The notes below the pieces were generated by a model. The model saw only the letters and a program-made list of their open reading frames with translations. It was not told the DNA's origin and ran no database searches. Position numbers and translations under genes: made by a program. A stretch of 47,875 nucleotides of DNA from Bacillus sp. V59.32b. Lineage in GTDB: Bacteria > Bacillota > Bacilli > Bacillales > DSM-1321. Shown piece by piece: positions 17,398-25,781 of this stretch (within the stretch, counting starts at the first letter, position 1; each line of letters starts with the position of its first letter). Location: assembly GCF_003429085.1 (NCBI RefSeq), contig NZ_QVTC01000010.1, positions 1 through 47,875 on the forward strand, read 5' to 3'.

Positions 17398-18258
17398 ATG
17401 AAAATATTAGTTACAGGTTCAGCAGGGAAATTAGGATCAAATATCGTTGAAAATCTAGTGAAGAAAGTACCCGCTTCAGATATTATCGCTGGTGTACGTG
17501 ATCCACAATCAGAAAAAGCAAAGGCATACGAAGCACAAGGTATTGAAGTTCGCTTAACAGATTTTGAGAAAAAAGAAACATTAGTTGAAGCATTCAAGGG
17601 TGTGGACCGTGTCTTCATAGTTTCGACAGTACCTGTTATGGAAACAGCCATCCAACAGCAGAAAAATACTGTAGAAGCAGCGAAAGAGACTGGTGTATCT
17701 CAATTGGTTTACTCAAGTGCTCCGCGTGCAGATGTGAGTGATTTCGTTTTAGCTGCTCCTCACCGTGAACGTGAAAACATCATAAAAGAATCAGGTATTC
17801 CATATGTATTAGTTCGTAACAACTGGTATGTTGAAAACGAATTAGGTACCATTCAACAATGCTTAAATGATGCACCTTGGGTTACATCTGCAGGAGAAGG
17901 GAAGGTAGCTTGGGTCTATCGTCCAGATTTAGGTGAAGCCACTGCCAATGTGTTAGCAGGTGATGGTCACAATAATAAAGCATACGAATTAGCAGGTGAA
18001 AACTTAACCCAACAACAATTCGTTGATGCAGTTAATGAGGTTACAGGTAAAGAAATTCCTTTATTAGTTGTAGATTCTGAAGCTCATGCAAAAATGCTAA
18101 AAGAGGCTGGCGTGCCAGAAGAATTTGTATCAATGTTAGTCATGATACAAAAAGGAATTCGTGAAGGTGGGTTAGATGCTCCACATTCTGATTTAGAAAT
18201 GCTTCTAGGTCGCAAACCAACTTCTGTGAAAGAAGCGTTAAAAATTTTATTAAAATAA
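17398..18258 (+). CDS. NmrA-family NAD(P)H:quinone oxidoreductase-like protein
   Basis: 286-aa atypical SDR. The start is VTGSAGKLGSNIVENL (glycine-rich NAD(P) loop), followed by AGVRDPQSEKA, the hydrophobic strand DRVFIVSTVP, and VRNNWYVEN in the middle, as in QOR2-type quinone reductases. GGAGG precedes the ATG. It probably reduces quinones or related electrophiles, in line with the other operon members. Confidence 0.85.
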   Translation: MKILVTGSAGKLGSNIVENLVKKVPASDIIAGVRDPQSEKAKAYEAQGIEVRLTDFEKKETLVEAFKGVDRVFIVSTVPVMETAIQQQKNTVEAAKETGVSQLVYSSAPRADVSDFVLAAPHRERENIIKESGIPYVLVRNNWYVENELGTIQQCLNDAPWVTSAGEGKVAWVYRPDLGEATANVLAGDGHNNKAYELAGENLTQQQFVDAVNEVTGKEIPLLVVDSEAHAKMLKEAGVPEEFVSMLVMIQKGIREGGLDAPHSDLEMLLGRKPTSVKEALKILLK

Positions 18259-18264
18259 TTACAA

Positions 18265-18384
18265 ATGAAACTGTATCAAACGCCTAGTCGCGCCGATGAA
18301 GAGGCTTTGGGCCAAATTGTTAGCCAACTATGCTCAAACAAACAATTAAATGATCTTAGAACTAATTCAAAATATTCGTTTTAA
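18265..18384 (+). other. Short open frame between operon genes
   Basis: A 39-codon frame starting MKLYQTPSRADEEALGQIV lies in the 147-base gap before the FMN reductase gene. It has no convincing ribosome binding site and no recognised family, so it is more likely a fragment than a gene. Confidence 0.25.
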
Positions 18385-18405
18385 TAGATCTAGGAGGAAG
18401 AAATC

Positions 18406-18969
18406 ATGACAAATGAAAAATTAAATATCGGAATTATTTTAGGAAGCACTCGTCAGGGTCGAGTTAGCCCTGAAGTTGGAGAATGGGTAAAAGGAATCGC
18501 TGACAAACGTGAAGATGCAAATTATGAAATTGTTGATATTGCCGATTTCCAATTGCCGTTTTTCGGAGCAACCGATGGAACAGAACCTGGAATAGCAGCT
18601 TGGAGTGCGAAGGTTGCCAGCTTGGATGGATTCGTATTTATTGTTCAGGAATACAATCACAGTATTACTGGGGCATTAAAAAATGCACTTGATATTGCTA
18701 CTCGTGAAGCTTGGAATAACAAAGCGGCGGGCATCGTTAGCTATGGTGGAGCTGGTGGAGCTCGTGCAGCTGAACATTTACGAGGTATCTTTGGAGAATT
18801 ACAAATTGCGGGTGTGAAGGGTCACCCAACATTATCTTTGTTTACTGATTTTGAAAATTTTTCAACATTTAAACCTGGTGATGTACATCTTGATACAGTT
18901 AATTTGATGCTTGACCAAGTTAACGCTTGGAGCGGTGCATTGAAAATCTTGAGAAATAACGAGAATTGA
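18406..18969 (+). CDS. NADPH-dependent FMN reductase
   Basis: 187-aa flavodoxin-fold reductase. The phosphate-binding loop is ILGSTRQGRVSPEVGEW near residue 11; the family segment VQEYNHSITGALKNALDIA follows near 80, and SYGGAGGARAAEHLRG near 110. It supplies reduced FMN or reduces azo and quinone substrates. Last gene of the redox operon, with AGGAGG before the ATG and a terminator behind it. Confidence 0.9.
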   Translation: MTNEKLNIGIILGSTRQGRVSPEVGEWVKGIADKREDANYEIVDIADFQLPFFGATDGTEPGIAAWSAKVASLDGFVFIVQEYNHSITGALKNALDIATREAWNNKAAGIVSYGGAGGARAAEHLRGIFGELQIAGVKGHPTLSLFTDFENFSTFKPGDVHLDTVNLMLDQVNAWSGALKILRNNEN

Positions 18970-18980
18970 TAATAAAATCC

Positions 18981-19022
18981 GAATATCAGATGCTAGCATA
19001 AAGTGTCTGGTATTCTTTTTTT
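18981..19022 (+). terminator. Terminator of the redox operon
   Basis: GAATATCAGATGCT pairs (with G-U wobbles) with AGTGTCTGGTATTC, followed by seven Ts. Confidence 0.8.
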
Positions 19023-19058
19023 ATGGAGAAAACTTAAAGAGTGCAATCGATAAAAAAA

Positions 19059-19158
19059 GATTGTGAACCGTTACACTTAAGCTAACGGGTGCTTTACTTC
19101 AATAAGGAGTAAGGCTTTTTACTTGTTCAACTAAAGGGTCAGTTTAGCTGAAGAAGGA
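19059..19158 (+). repeat. Dispersed palindromic element, long form
   Basis: TTGTGAACCG leads into CTTAAGCTAACGGGTGCTTTA, a small hairpin (AGTAAGGC/GCTTTTTACT region), then TTGTTCAACTAAAGGG and CAGTTTAGCTGAAGAAGG. The two half-elements can fold into one nested hairpin. It follows the redox operon terminator. Confidence 0.75.
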
Positions 19159-19212
19159 TTTTTTATTATGAATGTTGAAACTGTTGTTATATTTCAAAAA
19201 AGGGGAAGAGGA

Positions 19213-20027
19213 ATGTATATTTCTACTAATGATGGAGTCAAATTGTTTATAGAAAGAAAGGGTAACGGTATGCCTTGCATTTATCTTCACGGAGGACCAG
19301 GTTATTGGAGTAAATCGTTCAGTGAGGTTGCTGGTAGTCTTCTTGAAAATCAAATGGATATGATTTATTTGGACCAAAGAGGATGTGGTCGTTCTTCAAT
19401 TAATTCAAAGACTATTCTTTAGATAGATTAGTAAAAGATATTGAAGAAGTTACATACCAGTTAAAACTTAATAAATTTTACCTTTTAGGACATTCATTCG
19501 GTGGGATTCTTGCTTTAAATTATGCCTATAAATACCCTAATAAAGTAGCTGGAATCATTCTAACAAACGTTACACTAAATATGAAAGAATCATTTATGCA
19601 TCAAATAGCCAAGGGTAACCAGCTTTTACAATTAGATAATAACGTTACATATGAAAATATCATTGATGCGTTTATTCCCATTCAATTAAAATTACTCGAA
19701 CAGAATATGTATTTTAACCTCCAATTTAAAAATATAGAAAATAAAATGGCTTTAGATGAGATAGATAAGTAACTAACTTTTGAATCCAATTTTCAACAGT
19801 ATGTATTTTCTTCTGGAGAATACTTTAAACATTTTACGCCATTATCAAAGGATATAGATAAACCCGTCTTAGTTTTGACAGGAAAGTATGATAATGCAAT
19901 CGGTCCAGAACATTATAAGAAATTTAATTTTAAGGATTTAGTTGTTCATAGATTAGATTGTGGACATCACCCTTACATAGAAAGTCCACTCGAGTTCCAA
20001 AATGCTATATTAAACTTCATAGAGTAG
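19213..20027 (+). pseudogene. Broken alpha/beta-hydrolase (proline iminopeptidase-like)
   Basis: The first frame encodes MYISTNDGVKLFIERKGNG, then LHGGPGYWS (oxyanion hole) and YLDQRGCGRSS. A one-base deletion near 19403 shifts the frame, which continues as DIEEVTYQLKLNKFYLLGHSFGG (nucleophile elbow). A TAA at 19770 interrupts it again before VLTGKYDNAIGPEHYKKF (acid) and LDCGHHPYIESP (catalytic His). The HGGPG and DQRGCGRS motifs indicate the prolyl aminopeptidase branch. Two lesions make it inactive. Confidence 0.85.
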
Positions 20028-20033
20028 AATTTT

Positions 20034-20139
20034 TGTGAAATATTGTACTTAAACAAACGGGTGCTTTAGTTTAAGAAGGATTGCTGCTGCAATCCATTTT
20101 TCTTATTCAACTAAAGGGCAGGTTAGTTCAATAAGAAGT
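20034..20139 (+). repeat. Dispersed palindromic element, long form
   Basis: The best-preserved long copy: CTTAAACAAACGGGTGCTTTAG, a TTTAAGAAGGATTGC / GCAATCC hairpin, TTCTTATTCAACTAAAGGG, and CAGGTTAGTTCAATAAG. The inner arms CTTTAGTT/AACTAAAG and the outer arms AACAAAC/GTTAGTT pair around a GGGTG/GGCAG internal loop. The remaining 200 bases before the next gene show only its promoter region. Confidence 0.8.
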
Positions 20140-20351
20140 GACTAAGTTTTAAAAAGAGGTACCCTGCACTTTTGAGCCAATCCAAAGATAGATCTAGAAC
20201 TTTTTTTATCAAGGTCATTGGTCAGAGGATCGGAGTCTGCTAATTTGCTATCAGCGTTCGTTAATCTTACACCTGATCTCCTTTTCTGTTTCACATTATT
20301 TGTGCCGATGAGCTAACATTGTTATGATGTCATGTAAAGGAGGGATATCAA

Positions 20352-21092
20352 TTGATTGAAAAAGTAGAAAAAGCAGTGCAAGAGCGATGGGTTCCATCTT
20401 TTCGTTTTGAACGAAACGAGGCAGCACCCTTCACACCCTTTAAGAAAAAAACCACAGAGGCCAAAATTGCTCTCATTACAACCGGTGGAGTATATATAAA
20501 AGGAATGACACCGTTTAACGATAACTATGGTCTAGGTGATGTTTCTTATCGGGAAATTCCAGTTGATACTAATTTATCCACCGTATCATTTGCTCATGAA
20601 CATTATGATCAAACCAATGCACGGAAAGATCCTAATGTTGTATTCCCTTTGGATGTATTAAAAGAATTGCGGTCAGAAGGAAAAATAGGTGAATTAGCGG
20701 AAACCCATTATAGTTTTATGGGATATATTCCTGTTCCCCATTCCTTAAAAAATGTTACTGCCCCTGAAGTTGCAAAAAAGTTAAAGAAAGAGAAAGTGGA
20801 TGCTGTCATATTGGTTCCTTCCTGACCACTTTGCCAGCAGTCGGCCGGTCTGGTCGCACGAACCATTGAATCTCATGGAATTCCAACTGTAGCACTTACG
20901 TTAGCCAAAGAAATTTCTGAAATTGTTAATGTTCCCCGATCTCTTTATAATCGCTTCCCTTTTGGTAGCCCCGTGGGTGGACCTGGAGCCAAAGAACAGC
21001 AAAAACAAGTTCTTAGCTTAGCATTAGAAGTATTAGAAACATCTACTGAGCCGGGTACGATTATCGATTCAAACTTAAAGTATGAACGTTAA
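20352..21092 (+). CDS. GrdB/PrdB-family (glycine/betaine/D-proline reductase B-like) protein, predicted selenoprotein
   Basis: The frame from TTG at 20352 (AAAGGAGG, eight bases upstream) reads through family motifs (GGVYIKG, DVSYREIP, FAHEHYDQTNARKDPN, FPLDVLKEL, YSFMGYIP, DAVILVPS) to TGA at 20823. It continues in the same frame as PLCQQSAGLVARTIESHGIP, PRSLYNRFPFG and VGGPGAKEQQ, ending at TAA 21090. Full-length relatives have VPV-(C or U)-PVCHQ-VGLVAR here, so the TGA takes the place of the first residue of a C/U-x-x-C redox motif (U158-P-L-C161). A SECIS-like hairpin follows at 20842. Read through, the product is 246 aa, normal for the family. If Sec is not inserted, this is a nonsense-mutated pseudogene. 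The role is probably selenium- or thiol-dependent reduction; the substrate is unknown. Confidence 0.75.
20842..20856 (+). promoter_or_regulatory. Candidate bacterial SECIS hairpin
   Basis: CGGCC, loop GGUCU, GGUCG: a five-pair stem (one G-U) whose loop begins 21 bases after the in-frame UGA. Bacterial SECIS elements lie just behind the UGA and carry a G early in the apical loop; E. coli fdhF uses an AGGUCU loop 17-18 bases downstream. The fit is good but short, and unproven. Confidence 0.5.
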
Positions 21093-21177
21093 CATCTTTC
21101 CGTCTTTTAAACAGGTGAAGTAACTGTGTAATATGTAAACAGGTATTGAAAACACTCATTTCCTACATGCATAAACA

Positions 21178-21207
21178 AATCCCCCTTGGCTAAAGCCAAG
21201 GGGGATT
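21178..21207. terminator. Bidirectional terminator
   Basis: AATCCCCCTTGGC and GCCAAGGGGGATT form a perfect 13-bp stem with a TAAA loop between the converging selenoprotein-like and DsrE-like genes. Confidence 0.85.
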
Positions 21208-21244
21208 ATTTATACTCATTTTCTCGAAAGGGGCATTAAATTGG

Positions 21245-21601
21245 TTATAGCGTAATTATTTCATAATCTTCGGAGATTAGTTTAGCTATACTAGGGTGAC
21301 CTTCGTAGTCATTTGCTGTGGATATGTTTGCTTTTTGAACATCTTCCTGTACCCCAAAAGCTCCCGCACAATGTTCACAAGCCTCAATGACACCTAATGC
21401 CTTAACTTTTTTATATAATGGGTTCATCGGATGGTTTGTGTCTTCAAAACGGCCAATCCACTGCGTCCCTTCACCATCAAAAATCAATCTGACTTTTCCG
21501 CCGGCAGCGTGGATTTCTTCTGAATACAACAATCCATGGACTGCTCTTCCCAGTTCCTTTTCACTTGCGTGTACAAATATAGCTACTTTTTTCATCTGCA
21601 T
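21245..21601 (-). CDS. DsrE-family protein
   Basis: 118-aa single-domain DsrE/F-like protein starting with KKVAIFVHASEKELGRAVHGLLY and carrying two cysteines in the EACEHCAGAFGV segment (about residues 74-85). DsrE proteins act in sulfur relay or bind persulfide; here the CxxC-like pair suggests a thiol role. AAAGGAGA precedes the ATG. It is divergent from a Crp/Fnr regulator and converges on the predicted selenoprotein gene. Confidence 0.8.
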   Translation of the reverse strand: MQMKKVAIFVHASEKELGRAVHGLLYSEEIHAAGGKVRLIFDGEGTQWIGRFEDTNHPMNPLYKKVKALGVIEACEHCAGAFGVQEDVQKANISTANDYEGHPSIAKLISEDYEIITL

Positions 21602-21778
21602 TCTCTCCTTTATGTTGATGGCTTCATTATAGCTCGGGTTTAAGTAGTAGTCTGTAATCCAGTTCCTTTAATAAATGTGAACTAGAATACATTATTTGGA
21701 CCAATCATTAAGTTAGTCATGCATATCGTTCCCGTGATAAAGTAAGGATATTCAATATGATTACAACGAGGTTGGCTT

Positions 21779-22462
21779 ATGATTGATAAACTGTGGTATT
21801 TGACTCAAATTAAATTGTTTGACAAAGTCTCTCCGGAGGATATGAAAGAGATTAATAAAGGGACTCACCATGCCAAAATAAGAAAGAATACAATTATTCA
21901 ATCTCCTGAAATGGTTCGGGATGGACTTTATTTTGTAAAGGAAGGGGCTTTACGTCTCTATATCGTTAATACAGAGGGGAAACAGTTTACAATAGGTATT
22001 TTAGGAAAATGGAGTACCTTCGGTGAAATTGATTCGTTCTCTTTAGGTACCCATGGTGTTTATATTGAAACGATGGAAGACACCTTGCTTTGTTCTGTTG
22101 GCAGTGAGCAGTTTGAGAAATTTTTATCAACCCGCCCTCTTATCATGAAACGTGTAATTAGGATTCTGAGCGATCAATTGCAAGAAAAGAATAATATGTT
22201 GGAGAAGATGGCTTTAGGCACCGTCAAAGAAAAGATTATCTTTCTATTACTGAATCTTTCCGAAGAATTTGGTGTGCAGGAGGATAACTTTCATCGAATA
22301 GATCTCCCTTTGACTCATCAAGAAATTGGTAATATGATTGGGGCCACTCGTGAGTCGGTGACTTCAACTATCAATGAACTAGTAAAGGTAGGAATGATCC
22401 GAACAGGGCGTAAAAGTCTTTCTATTGATCCAAAGCTAGCGAAAGAACAACTATTGATCTAG
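21779..22462 (+). CDS. Crp/Fnr-family transcriptional regulator
   Basis: 227-aa regulator. The N-terminal cyclic-nucleotide-binding-like beta domain contains DGLYFVKEGALRLY and KWSTFGEIDSFSLG. The C-terminal winged helix contains LTHQEIGNMIGATRESVTSTINELVKVGMI (about 168-197), with the E-S-V recognition-helix pattern of the superfamily. No N-terminal cysteine cluster is present, so it is not a classical Fe-S FNR. It probably controls the divergent DsrE gene. Confidence 0.87.
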   Translation: MIDKLWYLTQIKLFDKVSPEDMKEINKGTHHAKIRKNTIIQSPEMVRDGLYFVKEGALRLYIVNTEGKQFTIGILGKWSTFGEIDSFSLGTHGVYIETMEDTLLCSVGSEQFEKFLSTRPLIMKRVIRILSDQLQEKNNMLEKMALGTVKEKIIFLLLNLSEEFGVQEDNFHRIDLPLTHQEIGNMIGATRESVTSTINELVKVGMIRTGRKSLSIDPKLAKEQLLI

Positions 22463-22542
22463 ACAAGGCAACACTTCTTGGTTTTTTCCATGTGAATGTC
22501 ATACAATTATGGCAGCATTGATCCTGTAAACTAAAAGTGTCA

Positions 22543-22590
22543 CACATACAGGTGGTTTTTCTCATGAATAAAACCCCTGTATGTATGTGA
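22543..22590 (+). terminator. Hairpin after the Crp/Fnr gene
   Basis: CACATACAGG and GGTTTT pair with AAAACC and CCTGTATG downstream. No strong T-run follows, so efficiency is uncertain. Confidence 0.5.
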
Positions 22591-22908
22591 TCATTGCGAG
22601 TCATGTGAACAGGTATTGCAATATTTCAAAGAAAAAGATATCTAAGGGATTTTGTTAAACCTCACCGCGCAAAGCCCAAAAAGCAGGCCACTCTCCGGTT
22701 CGAAACCCCTCCGGGGAAACAGGCGCAGATGGACAGGGCAGAGGTCGGAATGTTGTTATGCAGAAGATTTTCTTATTCATACAAACTTTTCAGATTGTGT
22801 AAAAAAACCTTAACGAAACTGAGTAAATATCGTTGTAGCATGGTTTTCGTATTCGGAATACTACTAATCGGTTATTCTCAGCCGTAATTCATAAAGGGTT
22901 TTCGAAAA
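22591..22908. other. Gene-free stretch with a GC-rich patch
   Basis: No credible gene is visible. Around 22665-22745 a GC-rich patch includes CTCCGG/CCGGGG elements and a GGTTCGAAACC string that superficially recalls a tRNA T-arm, but no cloverleaf can be drawn. The remainder is AT-rich. Confidence 0.5.
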
Positions 22909-22970
22909 GGATATTTATGTTAAAATTGGCGTGAGATTGTGAAAAAATGGGGCAGGTTAGTTGAATGAGG
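22909..22970 (+). repeat. Dispersed element with conserved 5' lead
   Basis: A 41-base lead (GGATATTTATGTTAAAATTGG... to GTGAAAAAATG) differs by a single base from the lead of the copy at 26310. It is followed directly by GGGGCAGGTTAGTTGAATG, the 3' half of the palindromic element, suggesting deletion of the element's first half here. Confidence 0.75.
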
Positions 22971-23061
22971 ATACCCATTTAAGAGCGATAGGGTGCGGAT
23001 ATGAACAAAGTATGAGATACTAATAAATAATAATACATTTGAATACTTCAATGACTTGGAG

Positions 23062-23110
23062 GAGCCTGTCACCAAGGGATACGTATGTCCCTTGGTGACA
23101 GGCTCTTTTT
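23062..23110 (+). promoter_or_regulatory. Perfect 18-bp hairpin in the antiporter leader
   Basis: GAGCCTGTCACCAAGGGA and its exact inverse TCCCTTGGTGACAGGCTC flank an eight-base loop and are followed by TTTTT, only 50 bases before the antiporter start. It has terminator form but lies upstream of the gene. It is either an attenuator or one of the CCTGTCACCAAGGGA-type hairpins that recur in Bacillaceae intergenic regions. Confidence 0.75.
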
Positions 23111-23161
23111 GTATGTCTGTGTGTTATAAAACAAATAATAAAGATGAAAGGTGGAATATGG

Positions 23162-24310
23162 GTGTTAATACTACAGTTAGCCATTATTCTAGTTACAGCC
23201 AAAATAGCCGGGAGCTTGAACGTGAGATTGGGGCAGCCCGCAGTTCTCGGACAATTATTGATCGGAATTGTCTTGGGTCCCTCTGTCCTGGGCTTGGTGA
23301 ATGAAACAGAAACACTGGCAGAATTTAGTCAGATTGGTGTTATACTTTTGATGTTCATCGCTGGCTTAGAAACGGACCTGGATGAATTTAAACGCACCGG
23401 GAAAGCCTCCGCATATGTAGGTTTGGGCGGTATCGTTGTTCCTCTGTTAATTGGTTTCTTAGCAGGCATTACATTGAACCTTGGTACTTTCGAATCCTGG
23501 TTCCTCGGTTTGCTGCTCTCTGCTACCAGCGTTAGTATTTCCGTGCAGGCTCTAAAGGAGATGAATCAATTGCAAACCCGAGAAGGCACCACGATTTTAG
23601 GGGCAGCTGTAATTGACGACGTAGTTGTAATCATTGCCTTGGCATTCTTAATGAGCTTTGCAGGCGGAGATGTAAGTTTGACGACAGTCGTGCTTAAAAA
23701 GGTACTATTCTTTGCTGGAGCGATTCTTATAGGATGGAAACTGGTGCCGTGGTTCTTGAAAAAGTTTTCAACATTAAAAGACTCGGAAACGGTGATCTCG
23801 TCCGCCCTAATTATTTGCTTCGTTTATGCGTTCCTCGCTGAATATACGGGAGTGGCTGCGATTATCGGAGCCTATATCGCAGGTGTTGCTATCAGCGTGA
23901 CAAACTTCAAGGGAGAAGTTTTTGAAAAGGTCGAGACGATCAGTTACGCCATCTTTGTTCCCGTGTTCTTCACATCCATTGGTGTGACAGCTCAATTTGC
24001 AGGCATAGGTGAAAATTTGGGTTTAATTACAGTTTTAAGCCTTATCGCAATCATCACCAAATTAGTTGGTGCGTCGCTCGGGGCAAAATTGGCTGGGTTT
24101 AATTGGAACAGCTCATTGGGCATCGGAGCAGCGATGGTTTCAAGGGGAGAAGTCGCATTGATTTTGGCAGCATTGGGACTTGAATCTGACTTACTTTCAC
24201 AAGATATGTTTGCTGTGATTGTCGTCGTAATACTGGTTTCCACCATTGTGACTCCACCAATGATGAAATGGTTCTTTCAATCGAAAAGCAAAGCACAGAA
24301 TATCGCATAA
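23162..24310 (+). CDS. CPA2-family monovalent cation:proton antiporter
   Basis: Membrane antiporter of 383 aa, about 12 helices, exchanging Na+ or K+ for H+. The N-terminus LGQPAVLGQLLIGIVLGPSVLG, the segment FIAGLETDLDEFKRTGKAS, and the ion-site Asp pair in GAAVIDDVVVIIAL are typical of the NapA/GerN branch. No RCK/TrkA-N domain follows. GTG at 23162 is preferred because AAAGGTGGA precedes it; an ATG at 23144 has no ribosome binding site and adds six residues. Transcription may be attenuated by the hairpin at 23062. Confidence 0.85.
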   Translation: MLILQLAIILVTAKIAGSLNVRLGQPAVLGQLLIGIVLGPSVLGLVNETETLAEFSQIGVILLMFIAGLETDLDEFKRTGKASAYVGLGGIVVPLLIGFLAGITLNLGTFESWFLGLLLSATSVSISVQALKEMNQLQTREGTTILGAAVIDDVVVIIALAFLMSFAGGDVSLTTVVLKKVLFFAGAILIGWKLVPWFLKKFSTLKDSETVISSALIICFVYAFLAEYTGVAAIIGAYIAGVAISVTNFKGEVFEKVETISYAIFVPVFFTSIGVTAQFAGIGENLGLITVLSLIAIITKLVGASLGAKLAGFNWNSSLGIGAAMVSRGEVALILAALGLESDLLSQDMFAVIVVVILVSTIVTPPMMKWFFQSKSKAQNIA

Positions 24311-24322
24311 TCTGTAAGTCAA

Positions 24323-24350
24323 GCCTCCAAGTTTTCTTGGAGGCTGTTTA
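24323..24350 (+). terminator. Terminator of the antiporter gene
   Basis: GCCTCCAA / TTGGAGGC stem with a six-base loop, followed by a short TGTTTATT tract. Confidence 0.7.
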
Positions 24351-24370
24351 TTAGAGATGATTTATTGTAG

Positions 24371-24412
24371 CTTTTCTTGTTCCACTAAAGGGGCAGGTTA
24401 CTTGAAGAAGGA
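24371..24412 (+). repeat. Dispersed palindromic element, short form
   Basis: CTTTTCTTGTTCCACTAAAG followed by GGGCAGGTTACTTGAAGAAG. It lies between the antiporter terminator and the next small gene. Confidence 0.7.
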
Positions 24413-24537
24413 TTTGGTATTACTATATCGAATATCTATAAGATACCACCCTTTGTTTAATAGAGTTTAATTTCAAACAAATGGAAGTACTCCTATAATA
24501 GAGCAGTTAATTAGAAATTATAAAAGAGGTGAGTTAT

Positions 24538-24855
24538 TTGGTAAGGACAAACCTAAATGTGTTCACTAAAATTTCATTCTATATAGCATTGGCTACGATT
24601 AGTGTTATCCCTATATCTATATTCACCTCAATGATAACTTTAAACGAGAGTTCCGTATCTATCATAAGGATGTTTGCATTACTTGCGTTTCTCGGTTCCG
24701 TGTTTAGCATTCCATTGAGCATCATTTCAATGTTCAGCAAAGAAAACTTGGCTAAAAGAATTTTTTCTTTAATTGTAAATTTATCACCTATCTGCATTAT
24801 TGTTTATGCTCTAATTATGGAATTTATAGATGAATTTCTCCGAACTGCACCTTAA
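24538..24855 (+). CDS. Small multi-pass membrane protein
   Basis: 105-aa hydrophobic protein with three to four predicted helices (ISFYIALATISVIPISIF, MFALLAFLGSVFSIPLSI, IVNLSPICIIVYALIM). TTG at 24538 is placed six bases behind AAAAGAGGTGAG; the in-frame GTG at 24529 lies within that site. No family is recognised. It resembles the small membrane protein at 26400 in layout. It is flanked on both sides by the palindromic element. Confidence 0.6.
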   Translation: MVRTNLNVFTKISFYIALATISVIPISIFTSMITLNESSVSIIRMFALLAFLGSVFSIPLSIISMFSKENLAKRIFSLIVNLSPICIIVYALIMEFIDEFLRTAP

Positions 24856-24890
24856 AAAATTTAATTGGAAAATAGTCTTCAAACTCATAT

Positions 24891-24927
24891 TTCTTGTTCA
24901 ACTAACGGGTGCGTTAATGGAAAAAGG
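24891..24927 (+). repeat. Dispersed palindromic element, 5' half
   Basis: TTCTTGTTCAACTAACGGG followed by TGCGTTAATGGAAAAAGG, the GGGTGC form of the element with a decayed second arm. Confidence 0.65.
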
Positions 24928-25054
24928 TGTTGTGTCCTGTTTATTAAACAGTTCGCATTGTCATTTTTACTGGTTTGTGTATTTTCCCTTTGAGGTAATA
25001 TCCACTAGTCAATGTATTCAAATGTAAAAATGGTTATTGAAGAGGTGACTCATA

Positions 25055-25627
25055 TTGGAGAAAGCAAATGTTATAAGTGAATTGTGTGATAATTTAATGT
25101 GTGGGGAGAGAGATAAAGGAGAAGCTTTACTTACTAAGCACTATCCTTTTTATGGACTAGAATATGCTAATCGATCCTACTCAAAATTACAGATGCTTAA
25201 TATATTCATCCGAGACGGGTTTATCGATCGATACAGCGCTCAAAAACTTATTTTCCCTCCTGTATTAAGAATTTTATCGGAAACTTACCCTAATCAATTT
25301 CCTTATCATCCAAATTGGAAGATGAACGAATGCCATCCGGCTTATTGGGATCTTTCACCGACGATAGACCATATTGTACCCATAGTAAAAGGTGGAGAAA
25401 ATAATAGTGAGAATTTAGTATCCACTTCTATGTTAAGAAACAGTGCCAAATCCAATTTTACTTTGGAGGAACTGGGATGGAAATTGTATGAACCAGGAAA
25501 ATTGTCCGAGTGGGATGGGATGATACACTGGTTTATGGAGTATGTTGAAAATCATCAGGAGTTGCTAACGATATCGAATATCAAACAATGGTATATGACA
25601 GTTCAAAAGGTCAATGGGTATAGTTAA
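25055..25627 (+). CDS. HNH endonuclease-domain protein
   Basis: 190-aa protein with an HNH motif in the centre: D105-H106 in SPTIDHIVPIVKGGENN, then N116/N120 and LRNSAKSNF with N129. The motif lacks the zinc-binding cysteines of many HNH enzymes. The N-terminal 90 residues have no recognised domain. TTG start with GAGGTGA seven bases upstream. Flanked by palindromic elements on both sides. It may be a defence or mobile nuclease; the target is unknown. Confidence 0.75.
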   Translation: MEKANVISELCDNLMCGERDKGEALLTKHYPFYGLEYANRSYSKLQMLNIFIRDGFIDRYSAQKLIFPPVLRILSETYPNQFPYHPNWKMNECHPAYWDLSPTIDHIVPIVKGGENNSENLVSTSMLRNSAKSNFTLEELGWKLYEPGKLSEWDGMIHWFMEYVENHQELLTISNIKQWYMTVQKVNGYS

Positions 25628-25646
25628 AAATAATATGTATCAAATA

Positions 25647-25737
25647 GAGCTAACGGGTGCTTTAGCTGAAGAACAGAGCTGTTTTTAAGGCAGCTTTTTC
25701 TTATGGAACTAACTGGCAGGTTAGCACAATAAGAAAT
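25647..25737 (+). repeat. Dispersed palindromic element, long form
   Basis: GAGCTAACGGGTGCTTTAGC, an AGAGCTG/CAGCTTTTT hairpin, then TTATGGAACTAACTGG and CAGGTTAGCACAATAAG. Same nested layout as the copy at 20034 but with an unrelated inner hairpin sequence. Confidence 0.8.
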
Positions 25738-25781
25738 GATAAAATAAATCAAAAACTGATAGTGGTAGAGGAGTTTTATTT

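Noticed and set aside
22665-22745. tRNA or structured RNA suggested by a GGTTCGAAACC string in a GC-rich patch
   Set aside because: No acceptor stem, anticodon arm or cloverleaf can be drawn, and riboswitch cores I know do not match.
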